From positions 4,977,501 to 5,041,500 of the forward strand of contig NZ_CP009438.1 of NCBI RefSeq assembly GCF_000761215.1: a stretch of DNA of 64,000 bases, given 5' to 3'. Source of the stretch: Streptomyces glaucescens. Its GTDB lineage: Bacteria > Actinomycetota > Actinomycetes > Streptomycetales > Streptomycetaceae. The position numbers and the translations under genes are program-made. Below, piece after piece: positions 50,633-59,057 of this stretch. The notes under the pieces were generated by a model. The model searched no databases, was not told the DNA's origin, and saw only the letters and a list, made by a program, of their open reading frames with translations. The first letter of the stretch is position 1, and the number at the start of each line of letters is the position of its first letter.

Positions 50633-51622
50633 ATGTCTTCGACCGAGCCCGCCTTCGTGCCGCCCGCCAACGTGCTCCCGAAGGTGGCGCCCGTCCGGGT
50701 CGCGGAGGGCGAGCGGCTGCGGTCGGTCCAGCTCCCGGGGATCACCCTCACCGTCCGCTCCCGGCCGCCCGCGCGCGAAGGGCTGCCGCCGGCGCTCTAC
50801 GTCCACGGCCTCGGCGGCTCCTCGCAGAACTGGTCGGCGATGATGCCGCTGCTCGACGACATCGTCGACAACGAGGCCCTCGACCTGCCGGGCTTCGGCG
50901 ACTCGCCACCCCCGGACGACGGCGACTACTCGGTCACCGGGCACGCGCGCGCGGTGATCCGCTACCTCGACGCGTCCGGCCGCGGCCCCGTGCACCTCGT
51001 CGGCAACTCCCTCGGCGGAGCGATCACCACCCGGGTCGCCGCGGTACGGCCCGACCTCGTGCGCACGCTGACCCTGGTCTCGCCCGCGCTGCCCGAACTG
51101 CGGGTCCAGCGCAGCGCCGTCCCGACGGGGCTGCTGGCGCTGCCCGGGGTGGCCGCGCTGTTCACCCGGTACACCAGGGGCTGGACGGCGGAGCAGCGGG
51201 TCCGCGGCGTCATGGCGCTCTGCTACGGCGACCCCACGCGGGTGTCGCCCGAGGGCTTCCGCAACGCGGTCGAGGAGATGGAGCGGCGGCTGCGGCTGCC
51301 GTACTTCTGGGACGCGATGGCACGCTCCGCGCGCGGGATCGTCAACGCGTACACCCTCGGCGGACAGCACGCGCTGTGGCGCCAGGCCGAACGGGTGCTC
51401 GCGCCGACCCTGCTGGTCTACGGCGGGCGCGACCAGCTCATCGGCTTCCGCATGGCCCAGAAGGCGGCGCGCACCTTCCGTGACTCCCGTCTGGTGACCC
51501 TGCCGGACGCCGGGCACGTGGCGATGATGGAGTATCCGGAGACGGTGGCCGGGGCGTTCCGGGACCTGCTGGCCGACCAGGCCGCGCGTGGTGCCGCCGG
51601 GACCGTGAGTGCGGGGAGCTGA
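50633..51622 (+). CDS. Alpha/beta hydrolase
   Basis: A 329-residue alpha/beta hydrolase. Key parts are LYVHGLGGSSQNW, the nucleophile elbow GNSLGG, the acid in YGGRDQLIG and His in DAGHVAMME. It resembles hydrolases of the MhpC/epoxide-hydrolase group; substrate unknown. The ATG is fixed by the leaderless promoter. The DUF3152 gene follows after 8 bp, suggesting cotranscription. Confidence 0.86.
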   Translation: MSSTEPAFVPPANVLPKVAPVRVAEGERLRSVQLPGITLTVRSRPPAREGLPPALYVHGLGGSSQNWSAMMPLLDDIVDNEALDLPGFGDSPPPDDGDYSVTGHARAVIRYLDASGRGPVHLVGNSLGGAITTRVAAVRPDLVRTLTLVSPALPELRVQRSAVPTGLLALPGVAALFTRYTRGWTAEQRVRGVMALCYGDPTRVSPEGFRNAVEEMERRLRLPYFWDAMARSARGIVNAYTLGGQHALWRQAERVLAPTLLVYGGRDQLIGFRMAQKAARTFRDSRLVTLPDAGHVAMMEYPETVAGAFRDLLADQAARGAAGTVSAGS

Positions 51623-51630
51623 GAGACGAC

Positions 51631-53238
51631 GTGGGACGCCACAGCCGCCGCGGTCCGGCGCCGAAGGACGAGACCGCGGGCGCCGGCCCTACGGGCCGAC
51701 GAAGGGCCTCGGAGACCGGTCCCGCCGAGGGTGAGGAGGGAGCGCCCCGGGCGGTCCCTCCGGGGATGCCCGGGCACGGGGAGTCTCCCCTCTCCTACGG
51801 GACGCCTCCGCGCGGGGTGCCACGACTGCCGGACGGAATGCCGGCGCGGGGGGTGCCCGGGCGAGCGGAAGCGATCCCTCCGCGCGGTGCGCCGCGCTAC
51901 GCCGACGGGACTCCTCCGCGCGGTGTGCCGGGGTATGGCGACGGGACCCCTCCGCGCGGCGTACCGGGGTATGGCGACGGGACGCCCCCGCGTGGTGTGC
52001 CGCGCCATATCGACAGGACTCCTCCACGCGGTGTGCCGCAGGCCGGCGGCACACCGGCGCAGGGCACGCCCCGGTTCCCGGACGGCACCCCCGCGCGGGG
52101 TGCGCGCCAGGTTCGCGGTGGGCACCCCGAGCAGCGGGAGGCCGGTGGCGGCTGGGGTGAGCTGAAAGGTGCCCCGGCTCCGTCCGGCGGTGCCGGGATA
52201 CCCCGATCGCGGCCGACCTCACGACGGGGAGGTCCGCGGGCGCCGCGACAGGACTACCTCGACGCCTTCGACGCGGACGGCGGGGCCGACGGCGGTTTCC
52301 CCTCCCGCGCGCCCGGGGCCGGGGCCGAACCGCACGCCTCCGGCAGCCGCCGGGACGACGCCCCTGCGGGCGGCACCCCGGGCGGTGGCGGTCCGCGCAA
52401 CGGCGAGCCCGCGCGCGGCAGTGGCGGCGGGAGCGGCAGGGGCCGGACGTTCACCGGTGTCGCCGCCGCCGCGGTGACCACCGTGCTGGCCGTGGTGGTC
52501 GCCGGGCAGGTCGGCGAGGGACCGGACCACGGCTCCGTCGCGTCGCAGGCCGCCACCGGCCAGGCCCGGGGCGCCCATGGCCCGGCCTCGCGCGGGGACG
52601 GCCGGCCGACGCCCAGCGGGTCGCCGAGCGCGGTGCCGCTGACGTACTACCAGAAGATGGCGATGACCTACCCGCTGAGCGCGTCGCTCGACGGTCCCGG
52701 CACCTTCGACGCGGTCCCCGGGATCGACAAGGCGCCGGGGGCCGGGCAGAAGTACACCTACCGGGTGGACGTGGAGCAGGGGCTCGGACTGGACGGCGAG
52801 CTGTTCGCGCAGGCCGTGCAGCGCACGCTCAACGACGACCGCAGCTGGGCGCACAACGGTGGCCGCACGTTCGAGCGCATCCACTCGGGCGAGCCCGACT
52901 TCGTGATCACGCTCGCCAGCCCCGGCACGACCGCGGACTGGTGTGCGAAGTCCGGTCTGGACACCACGGTCGACAACGTCTCGTGCGACTCCGCGGCCAC
53001 CGAGCGCGTGATGATCAACGCGTACCGCTGGGCGCAGGGGTCGGAGACGTACGGCGACGACATCCACGCCTACCGCCAGATGCTGATCAACCACGAGGTC
53101 GGTCACCGGCTCGGCTACTCCCACGTCACCTGCGACAAGGACGGCGATCTCGCGCCGGTGATGCAGCAGCAGACCAAGTTCCTGGAGCACGACGGCATCC
53201 GCTGCAAGCCGAACCCCTGGCCGTACCCGGCGAGCTGA
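51631..53238 (+). CDS. DUF3152 metalloprotease-like secreted protein
   Basis: A 535-residue protein. Residues 1 to about 270 are low complexity and include 9 degenerate 12-residue DGTPPRGVPGYG-type repeats (51796-52110). One membrane helix (about 272-292, TGVAAAAVTTVLAVVVAG) puts the C-terminal domain outside. That DUF3152 domain has HEVGHRLGYSH (His488, Glu489, His492, His498), the HExGHxLGxxH zinc signature of metzincin-like peptidases, and four cysteines likely in disulfides. The mycobacterial neighbour (Rv3207c) is the counterpart. The GTG start has GAGAGA upstream. Substrate unknown. Confidence 0.87.
   Translation: MGRHSRRGPAPKDETAGAGPTGRRRASETGPAEGEEGAPRAVPPGMPGHGESPLSYGTPPRGVPRLPDGMPARGVPGRAEAIPPRGAPRYADGTPPRGVPGYGDGTPPRGVPGYGDGTPPRGVPRHIDRTPPRGVPQAGGTPAQGTPRFPDGTPARGARQVRGGHPEQREAGGGWGELKGAPAPSGGAGIPRSRPTSRRGGPRAPRQDYLDAFDADGGADGGFPSRAPGAGAEPHASGSRRDDAPAGGTPGGGGPRNGEPARGSGGGSGRGRTFTGVAAAAVTTVLAVVVAGQVGEGPDHGSVASQAATGQARGAHGPASRGDGRPTPSGSPSAVPLTYYQKMAMTYPLSASLDGPGTFDAVPGIDKAPGAGQKYTYRVDVEQGLGLDGELFAQAVQRTLNDDRSWAHNGGRTFERIHSGEPDFVITLASPGTTADWCAKSGLDTTVDNVSCDSAATERVMINAYRWAQGSETYGDDIHAYRQMLINHEVGHRLGYSHVTCDKDGDLAPVMQQQTKFLEHDGIRCKPNPWPYPAS
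51796..52110 (+). repeat. 36-bp tandem repeats in the DUF3152 gene
   Basis: About nine in-frame units, each encoding a variant of DGTPPRGVPGYG. The two at the centre (around 51900-51975) are almost identical. Confidence 0.85.
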
Positions 53239-53448
53239 CGCGGACGACGGTCCGCGCGGGCGGCCCGCCGGGGTGATCCCCTAGCGCGAGGGAACGCCGT
53301 CCGCACGGGAAAGTTACGGCCGTTCACCCCTTTTGGTGGCGCGATGGACAACCGTCCGTCGCGCCACCGGCTTGTCCGCATACGTTCGTCCCGCTGCGAG
53401 CCGCCGGGCCGACGGCGGCTCCCCAAACGGGAGATCGGGGGTGCACTC

Positions 53449-55197
53449 GTGCGCGTGGGACTGCTTACGGAGGGTGGCTACCCGTACGTGGACGGTGACG
53501 CCGGGCTCTGGTGCGACCGGCTGGTGCGCGGGCTCGGGCAGCACGAGTTCGACGTCTACGCGCTCAGCCGCGACGAGCGCCAGGAGGCCCAGGGCCGGGT
53601 CCCGCTGCCGCCCCAGGTCCGCAGGGTCCGTACGGCGCCGCTGTGGACGGCGGAGGACGACGGCACGGCGTACGGGCGACGCGCGCGCCGGCGCTTCACG
53701 GAGGCGTACGGAGAGCTGGCCGCCGTCCTGTGCGCGGGGTCCACGGAGGCCGCGCCACCGGCGCCCGCGGCACGCGCCGAGCGGGCGGAGGAGACGTCCG
53801 CCCCCCAGGCGGACCGTTTCGCCAACGCTCTCTACGGGCTCGCCGAGCTGGCCCGTGCGGAGGGCGGGCTGGCGGGCGCACTGAGGTCCGAGGCCGCCGT
53901 CCGCACTCTGGAGCGCGCCTGCCGTGCGCCCGGCGCGCCGCGCACGGCGCGTGAGGCACGCGTGCCGGAGCTGCTCACCGTCGCGGCACACCTCGAACGC
54001 GCCCTGCGCCCCCTCTCGCTCGGCTGGTACGAGGACGACGGGCTCGGCTCGGCCGACCTCTGCCACGCCACCTCCGGCGGCGCGGCCGCCCTGCCCGGGC
54101 TGCTCGCCCGGCACTTCCATGGCGTACCACTGCTGGTGACCGAGCACGGGGTGCGGCTGCGCACGCACTACCTGGCCGCCACCGACGCCGCGCCCGCCGT
54201 CCGGGCCCTGGTCGCCGCCTTCCACGCCCGGCTCGCGGCCGAGATCTACCGGCGGGCCGAGCGGATCACCCCCGGCAACGCACACGCCCGCCGCTGGCAG
54301 GAGCGGTGCGGGGCGGACCGGGCCAGGCTGCACACCGTCCACCCCGGCATGGACGCCACCCCCTTCACCGAGGTGGGCGAGGCGCCGGACACCGCGGACC
54401 CCGGCACGCTCGTCTGGGTCGGACGGATCGAACCGGCCAAGGACCTCGTCTCGCTGCTGCACGCCTTCGCGCAGATCCGGACGCAGGCACCGAACGCCCG
54501 GCTGAGGATCCTCGGCGCTCCCACCGGCGCGGAGGGCGCCGCCTACCTCGCCCACTGCCGGGCACTCGCCGCCCAGCTCTTCCCCGACGAGGCCGAGGGG
54601 CCGCACGCCGTCGGCGACAACCCGGTCTGCTTCGCGGAGATCGGCGGGCCGGAGGCCCCCACCCCCGCCGAGGCGTACGCCTCCGGTGCGGTGACCGTGC
54701 TGTCCAGCGTCGTCGAGGGCTGGCCGGTCAGTCTCGTCGAGGCCATGTTCTGCGCCCGGGCGACCGTGTCCACCGACGTCGGTGCCGTCGTCGAGGTGAT
54801 CGGCGGTACCGGGCTCGTGGTGCCGCCGCGCAACCCGAGGGCGCTCGCGGAGGCGTGCGTGGCGTTGCTGCGTGACCCCGAGCGCCGTGCGCGCCTGGGG
54901 GCCGCGGCGCGCGCCCGGGCGCTCGAACTGTTCACCGTGGAGCAGAACGTCGCGGCGTTCCACCGCCTCTACCTGGAGACCGTCGCGCGGTGCCCGGTCC
55001 GCCGGGTCGTCCTCGACGCCGACGGAGAGCCACTGCCGTTCGCCGTACCCGCCGAGGCCCGGATGGCCGGACGGTGGACCGACCCGGCGCTGCGGGGCGT
55101 CGCGCGGCGCGGACCCGGCTGGGCCGGGCAGCGGGCCCCTGTGCGGGCCCGCGCCGCCGCGGTGGCCGCCGTACCCGGTGTGGAGGGGGCCCGATGA
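53449..55197 (+). CDS. PelF-like (DUF3492) GT4 glycosyltransferase
   Basis: A 582-residue cytosolic glycosyltransferase. The N-terminal DUF3492 domain starts RVGLLTEGGYPYVDGDAGLW, the hallmark of PelF. The C-terminal GT4 Rossmann domain has LVWVGRIEPAKD and EGWPVSLVEAMFCARATVST, including the ExxxxxxxE nucleotide-sugar motif. PelF polymerises an amino-sugar exopolysaccharide in Pseudomonas. The GTG at 53449 follows GGGGG; GTG at 53455 is an alternative. A TACGTT hexamer lies at 53381-53386. It overlaps the next gene by 4 bp (ATGA), starting a coupled series of genes. Confidence 0.85.
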   Translation: MRVGLLTEGGYPYVDGDAGLWCDRLVRGLGQHEFDVYALSRDERQEAQGRVPLPPQVRRVRTAPLWTAEDDGTAYGRRARRRFTEAYGELAAVLCAGSTEAAPPAPAARAERAEETSAPQADRFANALYGLAELARAEGGLAGALRSEAAVRTLERACRAPGAPRTAREARVPELLTVAAHLERALRPLSLGWYEDDGLGSADLCHATSGGAAALPGLLARHFHGVPLLVTEHGVRLRTHYLAATDAAPAVRALVAAFHARLAAEIYRRAERITPGNAHARRWQERCGADRARLHTVHPGMDATPFTEVGEAPDTADPGTLVWVGRIEPAKDLVSLLHAFAQIRTQAPNARLRILGAPTGAEGAAYLAHCRALAAQLFPDEAEGPHAVGDNPVCFAEIGGPEAPTPAEAYASGAVTVLSSVVEGWPVSLVEAMFCARATVSTDVGAVVEVIGGTGLVVPPRNPRALAEACVALLRDPERRARLGAAARARALELFTVEQNVAAFHRLYLETVARCPVRRVVLDADGEPLPFAVPAEARMAGRWTDPALRGVARRGPGWAGQRAPVRARAAAVAAVPGVEGAR

Positions 55198-56975
55198 GCG
55201 ACCTCGGCCTGGACCGGCCCGGCACCCCCGGCAGCCCGGGGGCCTGGGACACGCGGTCGGAGGAGTGGCTGACGACGGACCCGGGCGCGGGCGGGCGCGA
55301 GGGCCTTGATCCGGCGGACGGCGTGGAAGCGGGCGAGGGCTGGGACGCGGGCGAGGGCCGGGGGGCCCGTGTGGACCGAGGTGTCGGCGCCAGCCGGGGT
55401 ATCGGCGGCAGCCGGTTTGTCGGCGAGGGCGAGGGCGAGGGCCGGGGCGAGGTGGCGCGCGAGGGTTTCCCCGGGGGTCGGCTGAATGCGGGAGATCCGA
55501 GGCGTGCGGCTGACGGCCCGGACGTGGGCGGTCACCGGGTCGCGGTCGCGGGAAGGCCCGCGGACGCTCACGCAGAGCTGGAGGCGGGGGAGAGGCCGGA
55601 CGCGGGCCCGGGTGCCGGGTCACGCCCGAACGCCGGCTCGGCGCTCAGCGCCGGATCACGGCCGGGCCCGGAGTCGGGCCAGGACACCGGGTCACGCACG
55701 GAGGCGGGGACGGGACCGGGGCCCGGCAGCCGCACGCATCCGGCACGACCGGAGCCGCCGTCTAGCGCCGGCGACCCCCCGCACGCGGTCGGCCCCGCCC
55801 AGGTGGCGGGCGGTGCGCGCGCGGGTGAGGCCACCCGTGACCGCACACCGGCCCCGGCTCCCCGCCGCGGGGCCGCGGATCCCGTGAAGGCCCTGCTGCA
55901 CCGCCATCGTGAGCTGTGCGCACGAGCCGTCGACCCGCTGGAGATCGCCGCCGGACTGGAGGCGTACGGCATCACCGACCGGACCGCCGCCCGCTTCCGG
56001 CACCGTGACGTGTTCTCCCTGGCGGAGGAGATGTTCGCGCGTGTCCCGCGCGGCGCGGACACCCCGCCGCGCCCCGAGCCGCCCGCGGACCCGCCCGCGC
56101 GCGGCGCGTGGATCGTCCGGGCCCTGCTGCCCGGCGCCGTGTGCGTGGCCACCCTGGCAGGCCTGCGCCTCACGCACGGCCGGATGCGTCTCGTCCTGAC
56201 CGCCGTGGGGCTGGTCGCGCTGGTCCTCGCCGTACGGGCCGCCCTGGCCCGTGGGCCACTGAGCGCGCGTCGTCGCGGCCCGGCGTCCGCGGCCCCGGCC
56301 ACCGGCGTCCGCCTGTGGACCTGCTGGCTCCTCGCCTACGCCGCCCTGGGCGACGGCCTGCTGGCGGCGGTCGCCGCCGGCGGCCCCGACACCCTGCCCC
56401 TGGGGACCGCCGACTCCGCCTGGCCGGTCGACACGGCCGTACTGGCGGCCCTCACGCTGTCCTGCGCCCCCGCCGCCTGGAGCGCCGAGCTGCTCGCCTC
56501 CGGCGCCCGCCGCAGACTGACGGCCAGCCGCGGCCTGGGAGAGTTCGCCACGGCCGTACGGCCCCTGCTGCTCGGCACCATCGCCCTCTACCTGGCGGCC
56601 CTCGCCGGGCTGCACACCCTCTCGGCAGCCGTCCTCGGCGAACCCGCCGCCTACGCCCGGACCCTGACCCTGGGCGCCCTGCTGCTGCTCGCCCGGCTCC
56701 TCGCCGCACACGGCTTCCGCCGGGCTCCGGCGCTGGTCCTGGGCGTCGCAGCCGCCGCCGAGGCGTCGGCCCTGTCCGTCCTGTTCGGCTCCCGGCTCCC
56801 GGGGTGCGCGTTCCTCGGCGCGCCCGTCCAGGCCCTCCTGGACGGCTGGGGGCCCGGCAGCGTCCCGGTCCTCGTCTGCGGGGTCGGCGCCCTGGCCCTG
56901 CTGGCCCACGCGAGCCGCAGGCTCACCCGCGCCTCCGCCCACGCGCCCGCCGCTGCCCGAGGTGACGGCCGATGA
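55194..56975 (+). CDS. Eight-helix membrane protein with disordered arm, glycosyltransferase partner
   Basis: A 593-residue protein. The first 230 residues are Gly/Ala/Pro/acidic low complexity, with degenerate GSRPNAGSALSAGSRPGPES-type repeats. A small helical domain follows (ELCARAVDPLEIAAGLEA, residues about 245-290). Then come eight hydrophobic helices from about residue 305 to 585. I recognise no named domain; it is not an obvious PelG. Coupled to the PelF-like gene by ATGA overlap and to the following genes, it is the natural candidate for a membrane polymer channel or scaffold. That role is inference. Confidence 0.78.
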   Translation: MSDLGLDRPGTPGSPGAWDTRSEEWLTTDPGAGGREGLDPADGVEAGEGWDAGEGRGARVDRGVGASRGIGGSRFVGEGEGEGRGEVAREGFPGGRLNAGDPRRAADGPDVGGHRVAVAGRPADAHAELEAGERPDAGPGAGSRPNAGSALSAGSRPGPESGQDTGSRTEAGTGPGPGSRTHPARPEPPSSAGDPPHAVGPAQVAGGARAGEATRDRTPAPAPRRGAADPVKALLHRHRELCARAVDPLEIAAGLEAYGITDRTAARFRHRDVFSLAEEMFARVPRGADTPPRPEPPADPPARGAWIVRALLPGAVCVATLAGLRLTHGRMRLVLTAVGLVALVLAVRAALARGPLSARRRGPASAAPATGVRLWTCWLLAYAALGDGLLAAVAAGGPDTLPLGTADSAWPVDTAVLAALTLSCAPAAWSAELLASGARRRLTASRGLGEFATAVRPLLLGTIALYLAALAGLHTLSAAVLGEPAAYARTLTLGALLLLARLLAAHGFRRAPALVLGVAAAAEASALSVLFGSRLPGCAFLGAPVQALLDGWGPGSVPVLVCGVGALALLAHASRRLTRASAHAPAAARGDGR

Positions 56976-57109
56976 CCGACGTCCCGCGCCCGGCGGCCGC
57001 GGCCGCACGGATCTACCCCCCTCGGACCAACCGTCCGCCGCAGGCGCCGGCCAGGCCGTCGGCGGCATCCGCACCACCCCCGCACCACCCCCTCGAAGGA
57101 GAACACCAG

Positions 57110-57493
57110 ATGACCACCTCCCGACCCGGACGTCCCGGAGCGCCCGGAGCCACCGGCGCGTTCGGCGTTCCGTCCGGAGCGAGCGCACCTGCCGGAGCCG
57201 GCGAGGCCCCGCGCGGGTTCGGGATGCCCGGCGCCGCCGGACGGGCCCCCGCCCGCCGCGCGCCCGGGACCACCGACGCTCGGTACACACCCATGGCGTC
57301 CGGAGCCCCGCACCAGCCGGCGGCGCTCCCCACCCCGCACCGCCCCACGGCGCACAGGGCGCCGCACCGGCCCACGGTGCTGCACGCCCCGCACCGGCCC
57401 ACGGTGGACCGCGCCCCGCGCCCGGCCTCCTCGTCCCGGGCCGGCTCGCCCGCGAACGCCACCCGCGCGCACACCCCGGGAGGCGCCCGATGA
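57110..57493 (+). CDS. Small His/Pro-rich low-complexity protein
   Basis: A 127-residue protein without signal or membrane segment, rich in Pro, Ala, Arg and His, with repeats of (A/R)PHRPTV(L/D). The ATG at 57110 has GAAGGAG eight bases upstream, the best ribosome site in this operon. An in-frame ATG at 56972 overlaps the previous stop (ATGA) and would add 46 residues, so either start is possible. Its last 4 bp overlap the epimerase start. Real expression is likely from the ribosome site and the overlaps; function unknown. Confidence 0.6.
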   Translation: MTTSRPGRPGAPGATGAFGVPSGASAPAGAGEAPRGFGMPGAAGRAPARRAPGTTDARYTPMASGAPHQPAALPTPHRPTAHRAPHRPTVLHAPHRPTVDRAPRPASSSRAGSPANATRAHTPGGAR

Positions 57494-58530
57494 GGGTTCT
57501 GCTGATCGGAGCCAACGGCTACATCGGCCGCTACGTCGCCGACCGTCTGCTCGCCGACCCCGCCGTCCAGCTCACCGCCCTCGGCCGCGGCGACGACGCC
57601 GACGTCCGCTTCGACCTGGCGTCCGGCAGCCCCGGCGCGCTCACCCGCTTCCTCGACGCGGTCCACCCCGGCGTCGTGATCAACTGCGCCGGAGCCACCC
57701 GGGGCGGCGCCCGGGAACTCACCCGCCACAACACCGTCGCCGTCGCCACCGTCTGCGAGGCGCTGCGACGCAGCGGTTGCGGGGCCCGCCTGGTGCAGAT
57801 CGGCTGCGCCGCCGAGTACGGGCCCAGCCAGCCCGGCTCCTCCACCGCCGAGGACGCGGTGCCGCGCCCCGGCGGTCCGTACGGCGTCAGCAAGCTCGCC
57901 GCCACCGAACTCGTCCTCGGCTCCGGCCTGGACGCGGTGGTGCTGCGGGTCTTCTCCCCGGCCGGTCCCGGCACCCCCGCCGGTTCGCCGCTCGGCCGTC
58001 TCGCCGAGGCGATGCGCCGGGCGATGCAGAGCGGTGACGGCGAACTCAAGCTCGGCGGTCTCGGCGTCCAGCGCGACTTCGTCGACGTCCGCGACGTGGC
58101 CCGAGCGGTGCACGCCGCCTCGCTCTCCGCCGCCCAGGGCGTCATCAACATCGGCTCCGGCCGCGCCGTACGGCTGCGGGACGCCGCCGCGACGCTCGCC
58201 CGCGTCGCCGGGTACAGCGGAGCCCTGCACGAACTCGACGGCCCACCCGGGCCGCTGCGCCCCGGCATCGGACACCCGCGCCCGGAAGTCCTCGGCCAGC
58301 ACCGCCCCGAGGTCCTCGGCCACCACCGCGCGGAAACCCTCGGTCACCACCGGGGCGACGCGGACCACCCGCCGCACCCCGTCCCGGTCGCCTACCCGTA
58401 CCCCGACGGCTGCGGCAGCTGGCAGCAGGCCGACGTCCGCACCGCCCGCGACCGGCTCGGCTGGCGGCCCCGCATCAACCTCGAAGAGTCCCTCGCCGAC
58501 ATCTGGATGGAAGCGGCATGCCGCATCTGA
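57490..58530 (+). CDS. NAD-dependent epimerase/dehydratase (extended SDR)
   Basis: A 346-residue extended SDR. The NAD loop GANGYIG is at residues 8-14, and the YxxxK catalytic pair is in GPYGVSKLAATE, with the Ser/Thr likely in QIGCAAEYG. RDFVDVRDVARAV and INIGSGRAV are typical of nucleotide-sugar epimerases. Near residues 260-290 is an insertion of three 8-residue repeats of the type RPEVLGHH, absent from relatives. In this operon it probably makes the sugar nucleotide, for example UDP-GalNAc or UDP-Gal, for the PelF-like enzyme. Start coupled by ATGA. Its end overlaps the decayed spherulin-4-like gene. Confidence 0.84.
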   Translation: MRVLLIGANGYIGRYVADRLLADPAVQLTALGRGDDADVRFDLASGSPGALTRFLDAVHPGVVINCAGATRGGARELTRHNTVAVATVCEALRRSGCGARLVQIGCAAEYGPSQPGSSTAEDAVPRPGGPYGVSKLAATELVLGSGLDAVVLRVFSPAGPGTPAGSPLGRLAEAMRRAMQSGDGELKLGGLGVQRDFVDVRDVARAVHAASLSAAQGVINIGSGRAVRLRDAAATLARVAGYSGALHELDGPPGPLRPGIGHPRPEVLGQHRPEVLGHHRAETLGHHRGDADHPPHPVPVAYPYPDGCGSWQQADVRTARDRLGWRPRINLEESLADIWMEAACRI

Positions 58531-58994
58531 CCACCGCCCGTGCCGGCCGAGTGGTGCGGGCCGGCCCGCACGGACACGGACACCCCGTGCACCGGGCGGG
58601 CCGGACGCCGCCCACGGACCCGGTGCCCGCCCCGGCCCGCACCGCCCGGCGACCGCCGCCTGGCTGCGCGACGTAGGGGCCCGCCTCCTCGGGCAGCCGT
58701 AACTCGACCCCGGCTGCCTCCTCGGGCAGCCGTAACTCGACCACGGCTCACGCGAGCCCGGTCAGGTGAAGTCCGGCGCCCACCGCTGCCTCGCCCGGTA
58801 CCGGGCCGACGGCTTGCCGCTCGGCCGCCGTCCGTCCAACCGCGTCTCACCCTCCGAGATCCGCCTACCGGCACCCCTCTCCGCGGCCCGGACCGCCGAC
58901 CACGGATCGCCCCGGCCGCACCGGCCCCCGGGAGGGCATGCCCGGCTACTGGGACGAAATCGTCTCGCTTGTCGGAACAGGTGTCTCGGAATGA
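58518..58994 (+). pseudogene. Decayed spherulation-specific family 4 (GH114-like) gene
   Basis: An ATG at 58518, overlapping the epimerase end, opens MPHLTTA, the N-terminus I remember for Streptomyces spherulin-4 proteins, but stops after 52 codons. In other frames remain a middle piece (about 58780-58840, LARYRADGLPLGRRPS, like the family's WYRVDG..L.RCP) and the C-terminus MPGYWDEIVSLVGTGVSE followed by TGA at 58992-58994. So the ends are kept while the middle has deletions and frameshifts; intact genes are about 200 bp longer. A 27-bp duplication (58683-58709 and 58716-58742) lies in the damaged part. The family resembles endo-alpha-1,4-polygalactosaminidases. Confidence 0.65.
58683..58742 (+). 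repeat. 27-bp direct duplication inside the pseudogene
   Basis: GCCTCCTCGGGCAGCCGTAA and the following 7 bases occur twice, 33 bp apart. Confidence 0.85.
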
Positions 58995-59057
58995 AAAAGG
59001 CCGTGGCAGTGTTACGCGGAGAACAACCGTATTGACTGACCGACCAACGGAGTCCCC

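Noticed and set aside
58518..58676. Independent 52-aa gene after the epimerase
   Set aside because: Better explained as the 5' remnant of a decayed spherulin-4-type gene.
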